A program made the translations under genes and the position numbers. Positions 38,027-51,100 of a DNA stretch of 64,000 bases are shown here, one piece after another (position 1 is the stretch's first letter; each line of letters opens with the position of its first letter). The DNA is from Hymenolepis diminuta (lineage: Eukaryota; Platyhelminthes; Cestoda; Cyclophyllidea; Hymenolepididae). The stretch covers positions 3,463,691-3,527,690 of the forward strand of contig CAADRB010000003.1 in assembly GCA_900708905.1 (NCBI GenBank), in the 5' to 3' direction. The notes under the pieces are model-generated. The model saw only the letters and a list, made by a program, of their open reading frames with translations, made no database searches and was not told where the DNA came from.

Positions 38027-39743
38027 TAATCTTTAATATTTTTGTGGTTAAGAAGTGCGAAAAGTAGGGCCCTCTTTATTAATATAATAAGACGTATTCG
38101 TGCACTCTCCCGTCTTCTGATTTAGGGTACATTTGAGCTATCAATTTGGTGGAATAATAATGTCGACATCCTGATTAGAGGCACTAGATGTTGATCGTGT
38201 AGAGTAACAGCACAACAAATGTAACTTTCAAATCTATAAAAGGTTGCCAAACGTACATCGGGTTGCAATTCGATTTTACGATTCAAATTGTTTTCTTTTG
38301 GTCATCATAGTAAACAAGATAAATTAAGTAAAAAGGGAAACAAATCTGAATATTATCGAACCATTTTCGCAAAAAATAGGGAATAGTAAAAATCAGTCGG
38401 CAATAATTCGGGAATCAGAAGTGACAAGTACGATCGATCTCAATAAACTCTAAATTCTAGGTGGTAGCAAATTAGTGAGCCTTTAAACACAAAATTTGGG
38501 GGTATACGGAATCAACTGATTGAATTTGAACAAGTTGCAACCCTCGTTCCAGCAAATCCAACAACATGCATAAAACAGCATGATCTGGAAAATACAAATG
38601 AGGCAAATATTTGTATATTCTCAGTTGCCTAATTTCACAAAGTATGACTCTTGTATGCCGTAATATGGCAAGGAGATCCAGTTCTGCTGCCATGATAATA
38701 TTAGCCCACCAAATATCGTCAGATTGCAGCTGACTCAGACTCAGAGAGAGAAGAAGGCGTGACAGATGTGCAATTACTCCAAAGTCACTTTATTAACTTC
38801 TGACAAGACTGTTTATTGGAGGGTAAAATTAATCACTGTTCCTGTGACGAGAGGGCTGTCTAGACTATCCGTACTCGGGTCAGCAGGCACACGCATATTA
38901 ACATGACAGAGACCACCCTGCGTGTATTGCTCATCTCTTAAATGCTCAGAATAGGCTCCATATCAAATATTATGAATTATTTAAGAGGCGCATAACTCAT
39001 TACATTTCTCTGGGCTTGTTTCGTTCAGTATCCCTCGTGTTGCCCTACTCTTTAGCCGTAATTCACTCTAAATATAGGATAGAATTAATTAAGGTTTGGT
39101 GTAGGGTATATGCGGGAATGATGTTGTCGAGGTTGCACTATTGACCCCTATAGATACGTTCCCCACTTAGTCACCCCTAAATAGTCATACACTGATGGAA
39201 TTTAACATTCAAAAGTTAAAAATAGTTTCCTGGGAAACGGATATCTCTCTGATTCCTGCTACTACTTACCACCACGTAATTCAGGGTGTATAATAATTTG
39301 GAGCAAAAAACGTACAATCACAACAAATTACTGATATTATTACAGGGTTACCAGTGATGACGATCGCAGCGGGAAGATGTATATATTTGGATAATTTAAT
39401 TTGACCCCCCTTGGGCACTATAAGAGGAAGGTTGTAAAAGATGGCTGTCATATTTCTTGCCACATCATTGAAGGCCAACGCTGATACCAGTGAGTTCGAG
39501 ATTATTTACATTAACGTCAAGCATGACCAATCCTGAACTATCCAGTTCGTACTCATGTGAGGCTGTCATGGCTAAATAAGCCAAAAAGTGGGTTCTTGCC
39601 TGTCATCGAAAATCTATGTATTTGTAAATGAATTTCGTATTTCATTCCATTTTCCAACAAAATAGACGTTATGGGCAGGTGACCTATTTGTAAGGACCAG
39701 TAGTCAAAAAGCTTCGTCACGAGATTAATAATATAATGACCTA
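38027..39743. other. Region between the gypsy remnant and copy B
   Basis: No transporter exons 1-5 could be found here, although copy B would need them. The 38472-38693 (-) frame is not recognisable. A block at about 38830-39060, richer in GC than its surroundings, may be further retroelement debris. Confidence 0.4.
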
Positions 39744-39830
39744 TTGAGAAGACGTTGTTGCCAAGTTATTTGTTCTATGCTGGTGCCTATAACCGCCGAC
39801 CATTCTGTCCCATTCTTTTTTCTTATTGGC

Positions 39831-40689
39831 TTTTTCCTCTCTTTTACATCAATTCCACTTGTCTATTATATTGATTTCTTCAAAACTGAGACTCCAATTG
39901 CAGTGAGCAACATAACAACTCTTGTTGGAAATAGCAGTAGTTTAAGCATTGATACCAAGGTCTCCATGTCTCCCTACATCTATGTAATCCTCGTTGCACG
40001 AAGTATTATTTCCTCTGTGTTTGGATCAATTATGAGTTTAAGTCAGGGAACCTTCCATGCTCGAATTGTTGATCCGTCACTTGGGGGCACCTACATGACC
40101 CTACTCAACACACTCACCAATTTGTGTAAGTGATATTGAGTACTCTCTTGATTCTGATCTCATTTGTTTCATCAACAAGGGGACTTCTTTGTGAGAGATG
40201 GGTGGTAGCAAATTTCGTACGAGTATAGACTCGAATGCAGATTTCAAAATTCCAACTGCCTTTTGAATTTTGTATTTTGTAGCCTTTGCTCTGCCCTCCA
40301 CCGTCCTACTATTTTTCATCGATCCATTGACATGGCGTGTATGTGAAAACGCATCTCTGGAAAGAGCCATCAGCGTTCTCAACAGCACCTCGACCAATCG
40401 CACCGAGTTGATCCAACTCGCTGAAGACTTCCTGACAAATAATGTCACGTGTATGAGCTTTGACGGTAAGGAGGCGTGCAGGTTATCCGGTGGTAGCTGT
40501 CGAACAATTGTGGATGGTTACTACTTGTTATCGGGTGTGGGATTTGTAAGTGGTATTGTGAGCTACGTCTTCCTTCGTCGAATGGCCAAGTACCTAGATT
40601 CTAACCCTGTGGAGGCATATCGAGTGAAAGCGAAGTCTGAAGCATTTGAAACGATGGAAGAAACCAATTTCATAATTTCGAAAGCTTAA
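39831..40689 (+). pseudogene. SLC33A1 copy B, only the last two exons
   Basis: Exons 6 (39831-40125) and 7 (40283-40689), with their intron, match copy C. From 39831 to 40645 the two appear identical over 815 bp (offset 12529). The copy C equivalent starts one base inside exon 6. Upstream, the acceptor AG of copy C is missing; copy B has TTATTGGC at that place. No exons 1-5 precede it. After 40645 the C-terminal codons diverge (FETMEETNFIISKA instead of SETAEEPRVALTQM) and the 3' flanks are unrelated. The frame is open through both exons, so a fusion transcript cannot be excluded; a truncated paralogue is likelier. Recent gene conversion or an assembly error would explain the identity. Confidence 0.7.
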
Positions 40690-41274
40690 CTGCTTTCCTT
40701 AAAGCTTAATTTCTTTCATATTAAGCTCCGTTAGCGTTTCTGTTAAGATGGACTGTCGGTTATTTTTGCCAAAGAATATAAATTCTGTTGCTTTGTTGCT
40801 CGCTTAAATGATCCTAAGATATTTTGCTTACATGATGAGATAATTCCGAAATGCCAATAGTAACAACGGTTTGATAAGAGATAAAGTAGAGCGAGATATT
40901 AACATTTCCTAGGTTAAAACAAGCGCTGACATTTTGCTGACCTTTTCTCATGCACTTTCATATCCAGGAATATTCCGTTTCGGACTGATCATTCAAAATG
41001 AGTTTCATAGCTTCACTTTCTTCCAGAAGGTCCAACTGACAAAATCTAAGATATCCACAGAAACGTTTTACTGATTTATTTCCTTGCAATATATCGAATC
41101 ATTTCCCCATGCATTTAAATACATTTGTACATGCTTAAGTTTCGTGCTGATAATGGTCAGTCATATAACTTCTCAGTTGCCCGTTTTCAAAAATACAGTT
41201 ATCCAGACTCAAAGAAAAGGAAAATAGGAGGCTTACAACTCAAGCGAATGTTATTATTGACAAAATGAATGTAC

Positions 41275-41523
41275 TTATTCGAGTTTAAAAAGTGACAGAT
41301 TTCTGGCTGCCTGGTTAGCCAGTAACAGCAACGACGACTTCCCTAATACTCGATAGCCCTGTAAGATTCTCTGGAGCGCACTGAAAATATTCAAATAGAC
41401 GTTTTGGCGGGTAGAAAGCGTTTCATTTTGAATAGCAGACCCTTGAATCAGAAGGCAGTATATAGACATTGTCCGAGTTTCATTTAGCTGATCGTATTCG
41501 AACAGGACAGAGTACCAAAGCAT
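41275..41523 (-). repeat. Reversed copy of the repeat at 1-240
   Basis: On the minus strand GGCTAACCAGGCAGCCAGAA and the following tail match the left-edge repeat. The overlapping 82-codon frame shares NQAAxxLxLFK with it and is best taken as part of the repeat. Confidence 0.4.
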
Positions 41524-41639
41524 TTAAAAATTACAGGTTAGGAAGTGTAAATATTATGTAGAAAGTGCTGTTTAGGTGAATCGTTATTGAGAAGCATCTA
41601 ATAAACAAGGTAACAATGAGTATATGCAAATTTCTATGA

Positions 41640-41850
41640 GAGTGTGAAAAATAGAACGGTGAATCAAGAAGCACTAAAGGGCACAAGATTGAGAGGAAGC
41701 GACAATCTTAGCACAAACGTTAAGCTGCATGGAGTTTTTAACCGATTATATCTCCTGTTCTGGTCATTGACTAGTAGGTACATGGTCTTTGTTCATGTTA
41801 GTTCACAGACCGGCCTGTGAGCTTCTGTATTAGACTGACGCTTGACAATT
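41640..41850 (+). repeat. Dispersed repeat R2
   Basis: GATTGAGAGGAAGCGACAAT, then CACAAACGTTAAGCTGCATG, align with the R2 core. The 3' half is more diverged. Confidence 0.4.
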
Positions 41851-44159
41851 CTTCAACAGCAGTGCTTGGTGACTGAGAATATAGATGAATGAATGGGAGT
41901 CTTTAACAATTTTACTTTCAAATGATGGCTGCTTTTTATATACTATCATTTCATCGTTAAGGAAATACTAATTAACTTCGGTTACAAGGATAAAAATGAT
42001 GAATATATGAAGGTTAATGGCTTAGTGACGCTTGTGAAAATAAATATACTCAAATGATAGTTAAACTCAAGTCAAATATTGAGATCACTGCTACTCCATA
42101 ACAAAACTGCATATGAGGGACAAAGGGATTGAAATGAACCAAAGTTATTCTGTGCCGTTGAACTGATCCCTTCTTTCGTAGGACAAGAAATTGAATCGAA
42201 ACACTAGGTTTAGTTACGGATGGGAATATTTATATTTCTAACTTATTAAAAATTTGCTAATAGAGAAGTCTCTAGGAAAGACATTTCATGTTATATTTTA
42301 AATTCATTCACAGGAAGATTTAGGCATTTTAAATTTAGCGCCACTTAACCTCACTAATAACAGTACAAGAATTAACACAATACAGAGTCGAATTTAACTT
42401 ATTACTCTTCAGTGAGAGTCAAAGAATCATATGAATCTGGAAAATTAACCTCATGAGGCAATGACGGCGATTACTTATTAATTATCTCTCTGTTTTTTCT
42501 CTTTCCTTTCAATACGCCAATAAGGTAGCATTAATCCCCAGTAAAGTTACATTTATAATCTGGCAGAGTTAGGTTAGAGATTTACCCTTAACATGCAATG
42601 ATTTTAATGGCTTATGCAATTTGGCATTCTTATCCAAATGAAAAACAACCTACAAGCTGATATTCCAGCTAAGAAGAAGGAAAACACTAGTTTTTATTAT
42701 TATAGCGAAAATGTATCACACCTCAGCTCGAACTGTCTGCAGTATAATGTGATGTATATTAGTTAATGTAAACAAATTAAAGGATAAGCATTATTTTCAA
42801 TAATAAGGGGAAGAGAACATAAAATGAAGTATTAATTTTATCACGAGGGAAAATATATTTATTTACAATTGTATTTTCTTTCGATAGAAGGAAAGATAGA
42901 TAGAAGCTTTGTAAGAGAAGTCTTCGTCTATCGGCGTAAATTTTGAAGACGTTATCTATTTAGTAGGATTTAAATAAACATTAACCGTAACTTATAACGA
43001 TCAGAGTTCGTCAAAAATTCATAAGAAAATTTTTATAGTGATCTGAAGTGAAGTCGCGAATTTTCGATCCTGTTTGGTGATTGAATAATCGCTGCTATCG
43101 CGTACCACAAATCCTATCTCGTCTAAGCTCGAAATCAACAAGCTGTCTATAATTTTCACATTTTAATTTTATCGATTTTATTTCCAATTATCAATACCTT
43201 TGAATGGAAAATTGAACGAAATAATTTCAAATAATTTTATGATCATCTTTTTTGCATAATATTTTTTAATGACTGTCTAAATATGACAAAAATAGGATAT
43301 TTTTGATCTTTGAACCGTATTTTAGTGAATGAAAATCATACTTTGATAGATGAAAACTCTCCACTCCCATTGAGATAAGCGTCACCAACGCTTAACTAGG
43401 GTAAGGAGAAGGTAACCTTTTGAGAAACTTACATTCTACCACCTCTCTTACAGGCAGAAGTAAACATTGGAGTTAGTCACCCACGTCAGGTAGCCAACCA
43501 ATCCGTAGTAGAACTACTAGAACCATAGTATCAGGACGTCAGCGATAAGACTTCAGCACAGTAACAAATTAGTTTTGGCTGTAAAATGGGAAACCATTGA
43601 AACTTGAAACGAATGAGTTCACACAGTAGGCAATGACTGGTCAGGTTTTTTGAGAAATGTACTTTCTCAAGAAAAGGACGTCGAAAACCGTCATTTGAAC
43701 TTCTGAGTCAAAGGAGTTGTAGCAATAGCATACCACAGTAAGTGATTAAGTTTCATATTATTATCTAACTGACAAAGGAGATAATCAGTTGGTAGACCAT
43801 TGAGAGGTTTATAATGGCAGGGTTCGAATCTCACTTTCGCTTTCAGTAAGTCTATGTAATCGAGGGTCAACACAAATTGTTTTTCTTTGGCATTCATCTT
43901 TCATCGGCGGTTAATTTGAAATATTAGGAGTACACTATTTCATTCCTGCTTCAGAGTTACCAATTTATCTTCTTTGTCAATTTAAATTCGGAGCTTTACC
44001 TCATTTTATTATCGTCTATCTGATCTGGAAATATTCGATTTTTGCATTCGAGTTGTAAAGTACTTACTAAATGCGTAGTTCCCATTCTAAAATTCAAAAT
44101 TCATTATTCATCACCGGGTTACTGATAGATTCTTGTCGACGAAATTTGTCGCTTATTGA

Positions 44160-44700
44160 CCGGTTCTTATTTGTGGTAGTCAGTCTTACCACTTAAATTC
44201 GTTTTTTCTATCCAGTGGTTAAGAATGCAGAATGATCTTACATGATACTCAGCAGCTTATTTGACCTTAACATTAGCAGATTTGAGGTAGCCAAAATTCA
44301 TTGCTCAGCAAAACCTTAATGACATTCAATTCTACAGCGTCGTAGGTTAGATTTTTATCATTCACTGGTGAGCCAAGGTAGATAAAAGAGGTTATTTGAT
44401 TAAACTGTGGTTATCCACATGGAGAGGAGATTGATCCAGATCTGCGTGAAATACATCCAAACTGTTTTGCCAAACACCATTTCCATAGCGAAATATAGCA
44501 TAATATAATTATTCCGGCTTGGCTAAGCAAAGGATACCATCAACTCATCGAATGTGTCCCACAGTATAATCAGGACGAAACTGGAGTTACATAAGCACAT
44601 ATCTCAGGGGACATGAGGGGTTGTACATGTGGAAATGAGGAAATACAGTGGATAAAGTCAGGACAGAACATCATATTTAGTAAATAAATCGCATACAACT
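44160..44700 (+). repeat. Dispersed repeat R3
   Basis: GTCAGTCTTACCACTTAAAT, TCCAGTGGTTAAGAATG, CCTTAACATTAGCAGA and, later, GTACATGTGGAAATGAGGAA with AAAGTCAGGACAGAAC recur in the same order near 56.4-57.05 kb, and partly near 47.8 kb. The element is about 550-650 bp, without a coding frame. Confidence 0.4.
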
Positions 44701-45434
44701 TAATTACTAACTTTTTAAGAATTCAAACCAGTGATTAGCTAAATGAATTTCCTTAGAATTCGAATTGAATCTCCAGAGCGTTCCAAAGTATTCATGTATT
44801 TTTCAAATGACAGATCCCGAATTCGAATTTAGCAAAATGGCGGAGATCAATAACGGCGTTGTTTTGTTTTGAAGTTATCAAATTTGATTGGTGCCGTATC
44901 TTATTTTGCCTTTCAGAAACGATCATTGGCTTTCCTAAGTTAATTTGCAGTTGTCAGTGTTGAAAATTGTATCATTTCGTCTTTAATGCAAGCAAATTGA
45001 ATTCATGGAACTGTTGTTATAGGCGACGTATGGGAGAGTTGATTGATTGCACTGCATCCATACAACACTTTTAAACATATTTGTAATATCTGCTATAACA
45101 CTGACCTTTTATTAATTTAATTCCAATATCTTATTGACTAATAAATAAATTTGTTCGCTTTAAGTTTTGAAATTAATTCGAATCCTCTGGGATGCGGTCT
45201 GAATCCCTCTTCATGCATTCACATGTTTGGCTCAACATCAAGGTCAAGCTAAGGTCTGAATTTGTGGTTAAAGATGGGAATAACTTCAATGTTGGGATTT
45301 CTGTTATTCTGAATTTCATTATTTCTGGCGGTTGAAGTTTCATGTTAGGCAAATAATGCATATACTACTCAGAACCCAAACTTCAGGATCTGGCCTCTAG
45401 GTTCGCGATTAGGAGAGTAGTGCATAATAGTTTG

Positions 45435-45626
45435 ATGTATGTTCTTCTGCTCACCCTTCAACTGACAGTTAGTGTTCATCTGTTTAGAGTCGATAAGCCA
45501 GTAGTTTTAATTGAGAGGCTGATAGTGTCCTTTTCAGAACAGCTGAAAGTCATCTTATATGCCCGTGATCACCGACGGCTCTTTCTATCACTTGGCCTCT
45601 TATTTAAAAAGAAAAGATTCCATTAG
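45435..45626 (+). CDS. Signal-peptide-like open frame of unknown status
   Basis: ATG at 45435 opens MYVLLLTLQLTVSVHLFRVD, which looks like a signal peptide. A basic and hydrophobic tail ends KKKRFH. No splice sites, poly(A) signal or relatives support it. In AT-rich DNA hydrophobic chance frames are common. Confidence 0.15.
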   Translation: MYVLLLTLQLTVSVHLFRVDKPVVLIERLIVSFSEQLKVILYARDHRRLFLSLGLLFKKKRFH

Positions 45627-46659
45627 ACATGAGAATGGAACTTAGTCGCATCTCTTTATAACAGTAATATTGACCCTACATTGCGTATGTAAGCGTTTAT
45701 TTAGGAACCTCACTTTCGCTTTTTTCGTTCTTTTACTGCTTATAAGATTGTTTGAATATAAAAGAATAAGTGGCAGTGAGTTGAACACGTTTCTTGGCCG
45801 TTCTCAAACTGCATATTTCCACAGATCGGCATCTTAAGTCAAAATAAATAATTATTTATCATGGGAAATATATCGATTAATCCTCCTTTGCAACTATCTT
45901 TAATTGAGTACCTCATTTTATCCACTTCAGCGGGAAATGATTACGAGATCTCATTTTTCCATCGAAGCAGCTTCTTCCCCATTTCTATGCTGATTAGAAT
46001 TCGCGTCTAAGATGGAAGCAACATACTTACATTACACAAGTCCACAATTTTTCTCACTCTATCTACTCGAGGTCGGAGAGCCTCAAGCAAAATCTCTCAT
46101 TTTTAAATAAGTTCTACTTCCTCCATAGTATGGTGTCATTTTCCGACCCTAATCTCGCCTCTATGTCCCCAGCTTATTAGTAGATGACCTAAATGTCTAT
46201 GCATTTCATCCCAAATTAACTTTATTTAGGTACGCTTTTATAAGTTCCTACATGTCAGCTGAAGTGGCTATTTGAGTTCCATGAGTTGTAATTTCAAAAT
46301 TAATGACAATTATCCCCTGTGTAAGAGTCTTTTTCCTGACTTACTAGATCCTGATACGACTGTCAGTTCCACTACTCGCATATATACTGATTCTAGAGAA
46401 CGATTTTAAGAGATAGCCATTGCGAGTTGAGAAAATATCTCTGCCAATTTTTGCCTTATTTTCATGACATGGGCATCGGTTTTGTCAACTGGAAGTTTTA
46501 AAAATGGTCATCGCAGTGGCAGAACATACAGTATGACTTTGCCGGTCTTTAGCAGCTTCCCTTTGAATGCCTCCTTAGTAGCTTTGCCTGATACAGCCTT
46601 AGGGTCCATAGTGGTTATAACTGACATCTGTAGTTAACAGGAACAACCCATGCACTGTT

Positions 46660-46800
46660 GACGGAGTGGCTAACGTACTCGTCTTCAAAATTAGAGATTA
46701 AGGGTTGAATGCCTACCGGTGCACAACTAATGGGCGGAATGGCCAACTGCACTTGTTAAATCTGGCTCCATGATACATTCTCTAACCCAATCCTTTCATA
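46660..46800 (+). repeat. tRNA-derived SINE-like copy
   Basis: GACGGAGTGGCTAACGTACT, CGTCTTCAAAATTAGAG, the B-box-like GGGTTGAATGCC, GGTGCACAAC, and GGAATGGCCAACTGCACTTG follow the family order. Confidence 0.5.
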
Positions 46801-46824
46801 AACAGGCTTGGAAATTACTATTTT

Positions 46825-46958
46825 GTGTGTGTCAGTGGAGCAGAAGTCACGGGTCCGATTTCCATTCGCGCACACCAAGCGAGTGGAATAGCCAATCGTA
46901 CTGATTAGGTCTGATTAACATAGAGGGTGACAGAGCATGAGTTTTTGACCATTGGGAT
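46825..46958 (+). repeat. SINE-like copy running into a 15-N gap
   Basis: GAAGTCACGGGTCCGATTTC, GCGCACACCAAGCGAGTGGA, CCAATCGTACTGATTAGG and GAGCATGAGTTTTTGACC follow the family order. It lies just downstream of another copy. The N run is at 46959-46973. Confidence 0.5.
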
Positions 46959-46973
46959 NNNNNNNNNNNNNNN
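46959..46973. other. Assembly gap (15 N)
   Basis: Short run of N at the end of a SINE-like copy. Confidence 0.99.
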
Positions 46974-47764
46974 GAGGGAAGGAAAGGACTCCTTAATGCC
47001 ACTCTCTACCCGTGATGAGTCAAGAAAAACGTATTCCTCAATGGGCTTGGGAATCGTTGTTTCTGTTAATATCATGGTGACACTGTTAAAAGTAGAATTT
47101 AACAGGAGTAAATATGTTAGAAAATGCTATGACATTCTTCACTATATACGAGAATCAGTAAGAAGTTAGTACACAAGACCACAATAAGAATTCGCCCTGA
47201 CTATAATATGAGGTTATAGTTATACGTGTAAAAAAAGAGACGGAAATAAATCTGTCTTACTCCAATCACAGTGTCTGGAATGCAGTTTATTATATGCCCA
47301 GAGCCTGGACATCTGAAAATTGCCGCTGATCAAGCCATTTTGACAATCTAGTCCTTCCAAATTGACATGATTGGTCGATTAAGATTGATTCTGTCCAAAT
47401 AAACAAGGGATCAAATTCGATAAACAGCATTATCTATATTAGTTTCGTAAATCGGTCTAAGCAACGGTAAATGTGTTATATTTTGGTAGATTCTGTACAT
47501 AATAGATGTAAATATTATTATAACCTACAACGATTGGTTGAATTAACTCATTGTTATAGAAAGGATAAAGAGGCGAATGTCGAAAATATGTTGAGAGCAA
47601 CGTCAAGGTATCAACGAGTCTTGCTTCATTTGATTTGTTGGGTTCGGGTTGTACAATATTTACTAAATGGGTATCTCACGTCCTCAAAATCAAATTTCGT
47701 GTCCCCTGGATTACAGCAAATTCTAATCTACGATGCTCCATGCTTACTGACTGGTTTTTTATGA

Positions 47765-47910
47765 ACTGAAGAGTCAGTCTTACCTCTTCAGTTTACTTCT
47801 TCTTCCAATGGTTGAGAAGGAAAAGTGATGATCTAACATGATGTTCATGAGCTTAGAGATGTAACATTAGCAGAGACGAAATAGCTACAAATTTTAAGTT
47901 AGCAGATAAC
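47765..47910 (+). repeat. Partial dispersed repeat R3
   Basis: GTCAGTCTTACCTCTTCAGT, CCAATGGTTGAGAAGG and TGTAACATTAGCAGA match the 5' part of R3 at 44.16 kb. Confidence 0.4.
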
Positions 47911-48199
47911 TTTTGTTAATTTATATATAAAAAATAATAAATGCTATTTTGATTTTCTAAATTATGAAGCAAAAGGTACTATCATGCTACTAGGAACTCT
48001 TAATTCGTCATTTAGCTGAAAAGGTCAATGGTTGGAAGTTCCGATTTTCGGTGGGAAACAAATATTAAATTTGGGATACCTAGGTAGACCAAAACACAAG
48101 CAACCACGTTTGAACCGCAAGAGCTGATTGGTCAATTATAATCCGGGGTCACATCAGTGTATATTAACTCCAGTGATCTCTAGTATTTGGCACAGAAAC

Positions 48200-51100
48200 A
48201 TGACGGGAGGAGAAGAAACGGGATCTAAGGGTCGACGTCGTTTCCTTTCGCGAATTAGAAAGTCAACGGCATGGAAAGATCTCTCGAGTATTCTTCTGCT
48301 CATTTTCCTCTACATGATGCAGGTATGTTCATATATTTTAATACTGTTAAATACATTTCTTTCCGTCGTTTTCTGGACGAGTAGTGATTGTGGCAGGTAT
48401 TTTGGTTGATCCTCTCAAATATGCGCCTATCGTAAGATGAAAAGTACTTTGTTGAAGTTGTGACTGGTGATTCTTTGTTCAACATCACCTTCAAAATATT
48501 TGAGAAGTTAGTTACGAATTAAAAATTAATTGCCATGGCGTTTGATTGTTGTGAGATTTTGAATACGGAGGATTGCATTCACTTGAACTCTCATGTTCAG
48601 ACAGAAGGAAGCGTCAACATCAGGTTGCTCTAGTTTAATTAATGAGTAATGGCATTCCCAAAAAATGTAGTTGCGGAGCACCCAGTCGATACAAACTGAG
48701 TTTTGAAGTTTCTGTATCAGCGAAAATTTCGATCAGTGTCGTGGTATCTGACAAGCTAGATCTTACTCCACGTTATCCCAAGTAAATCTGCTGGGATTCT
48801 CTGTTAGGACAACACAAGTACACCATAAATCTCACGAAATTGAATAATTTTACTGTAAATTTTATAATCTCCCAAATTTTATTATTTTAAGAATATCACT
48901 GGTATTAACTATGTAAGAGTCTATTTAAATAACCTATAGCTCCGGAGATCGATCTCAGGCCGTATTTGCCTTGCGCATTAAGGCTCCGATAAGGTGACCT
49001 CATCGTTCTCCTACTTAAATTATTTCTATTATTATTAATTCTGATTTCAGTAGTTAATATTTTGATTACAAGCAGACATTGATCGGGCTGGTATTCATAG
49101 GGGGGTCATGATGGACATAGAGATGTCAAGGGCAAAAAATTTCAATAATTTATCCTTTGCGGCGGGTCATTATCCACCTTTAGATTGTACTTGGTTCACT
49201 TCTCTTCAAACATTGATTACATCTAAGCTTAATCTGTCATTTGAAGAAAATACTTTAAAATTTACTATTATGACTTATTCTTATTTTTTTATTTGAGACG
49301 CCTAGAAATGAGGTCCTTTTATGTCACTGGGATAAGTAATCATTGTTGTGGTTGCCAGTGAACATATCAGCATTGCATTGTCCCTACCCTGTATGCCTTA
49401 ATGACTAGCGTGAACATCTTGATAATGTGTCAAAATGGTTGTCATCCTAGTTGTGGCGATCTCTTGAACTGATAAACTGATAAACTCCTAATGGTTACTT
49501 GTACCCTATTTCAGGTGCACGACTAAGAAGGCTATTCCATTTTGTTATGAACTGCTCTTTAAAACTATGGCAGATATGCTCTTATATTTATCGATCGAGT
49601 CAATGGACTATTAACTTTGTAGCTGGCACTTAAGCGGTTCTTGGAGAGGGTTCGAGTAATGCCAAGCTTTACGGTCAGCGCCCTAATGCTATAGAGATCC
49701 CAGTTAGCAATAGAAAGCGCTGATTTTACACAGCGACCTGATTGGATTCAGCTGTGACTTGACACCATATGCCCCTCCTTTTTGGTTCTTTTCAAGGCCT
49801 GGTGATTAGTAAAAAGTGTAAGAGACTCAGAATCTCTTGATACTGGGAATTGGACACCACTGCAGTTTTATTAATTTTCCCGTCTATAAGTTCAGAAGTT
49901 CTTCCGCAGAAGGGCAGTTCTAGGAAACCATTACTTGATTGGTAGTTTAAGAAAATTAAATTAATTTTTTCTCTAGAATTAAAAGTTTCAAGCAGGTTTT
50001 TTTACATTGGTCGACCTCTTGATTGTTCTGCACTAGTTTCAATTTTAAACACTGATAAATAAGAACCATCGTTGTATTTTTGATCGCTCTAAGGAAGCCT
50101 CTGCCAAGTCAGAATTCATGAGATCAGCGCCCGTTTGTGAATATCCTGGCCAACTGCGCTGATTAATTCTGTTTGGCAGAATGCAAATTTCTGATAAGAA
50201 CAGCTTCTGTATGGCTTATCTCGTGCGTGCACCAGTGGGGTAACCTGCAAAGTCAGAGGTTGTGAGTTCGGTGCACACTTCTTGATCGCAACGGCCAACG
50301 GAAGTCTAATTGTTCGAGCTTATCACATAATTAGAGTCGCAGAACGCTTTCTTAAGGTACTTGGTAATTAAAATTATTTTACTATACCTCAATCATAGTC
50401 TAGCGTTATTAAGATTTCATTTCATGGGCTTTAAGGGCTAATTCAGTCTTATGATATCGCGCTATCAATTTAGTCAAAGTGATGTTGACTAAGAGAATTG
50501 CATGTCGGCCTGTTAGTCGGTCTACGATTTCATACTATGATCTAACCTTACCAAAATTCATAAGTGATTTTTCTATTTCTACAACATTGTTGTAGGGTCT
50601 TCCTTTGGGACTTTCATCTGTTGTACCACTTCTCCTACAATCTAATAAGAAAACTGCAAGTTATCGGGATGTGGGCATCTTTTCATGGGTTGGCTGGACA
50701 TTCTCTCTCAAACTCACCTGGGCACCCTTCGTAGATACTTTCTATATCAAGCGAATTGGTCGACGAAAGTCTTGGCTCATCCCCGTACAATATGCTATTG
50801 GCGTTGTTTGTTTCATTATCGGAGGTTGTGTTGATAACTGGCTCGGTCGACCCGAGGGGGACCCTTGGGGATCGCTGGGAACCACCGGAGATGTCAAAAT
50901 TTTTGCCCTCACTGCTGCATTTTTCGGCCTAAATTTCTTAGCTGCTACTCAGGACATCGCCGTGGATGGCTGGGCTATATCCATGCTGTCTAAGTACGAA
51001 ACCACTTATTCTAACAAATTTTTTTACTTTTAGGGAGAATTTAGGCTGGGCTGCTACTTGTCAGACCATTGGGCAGACCATTGGTGGACTAGTGGGTTTC

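Larger units (their letters stand above)
40690..44155. other. Intergenic sequence with repeats, no gene
   Basis: AT-rich DNA containing a reversed copy of the 1-240 repeat (41275-41523) and an R2 copy near 41.7 kb. The 43691-43897 (-) frame has no recognisable features. GGTTCGAATC near 43826 resembles a tRNA B-box, but no cloverleaf was found around it. Confidence 0.4.

Noticed and set aside
40101..40448. Minus-strand frame repeated at 52630-52977
   Set aside because: Antisense shadow of transporter exon 7 and intron; it repeats only because the underlying DNA is duplicated.
43800..43860. tRNA-like GGTTCGAATC stretch
   Set aside because: There is no matching acceptor stem or A box at the proper distance.
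46927..47169. 80-codon frame across the 15-N gap
   Set aside because: Read-through of N next to a SINE-like copy.
47471..47764. 97-codon plus frame
   Set aside because: AT-rich chance composition, with no splice or poly(A) context; it runs directly into an R3 copy.
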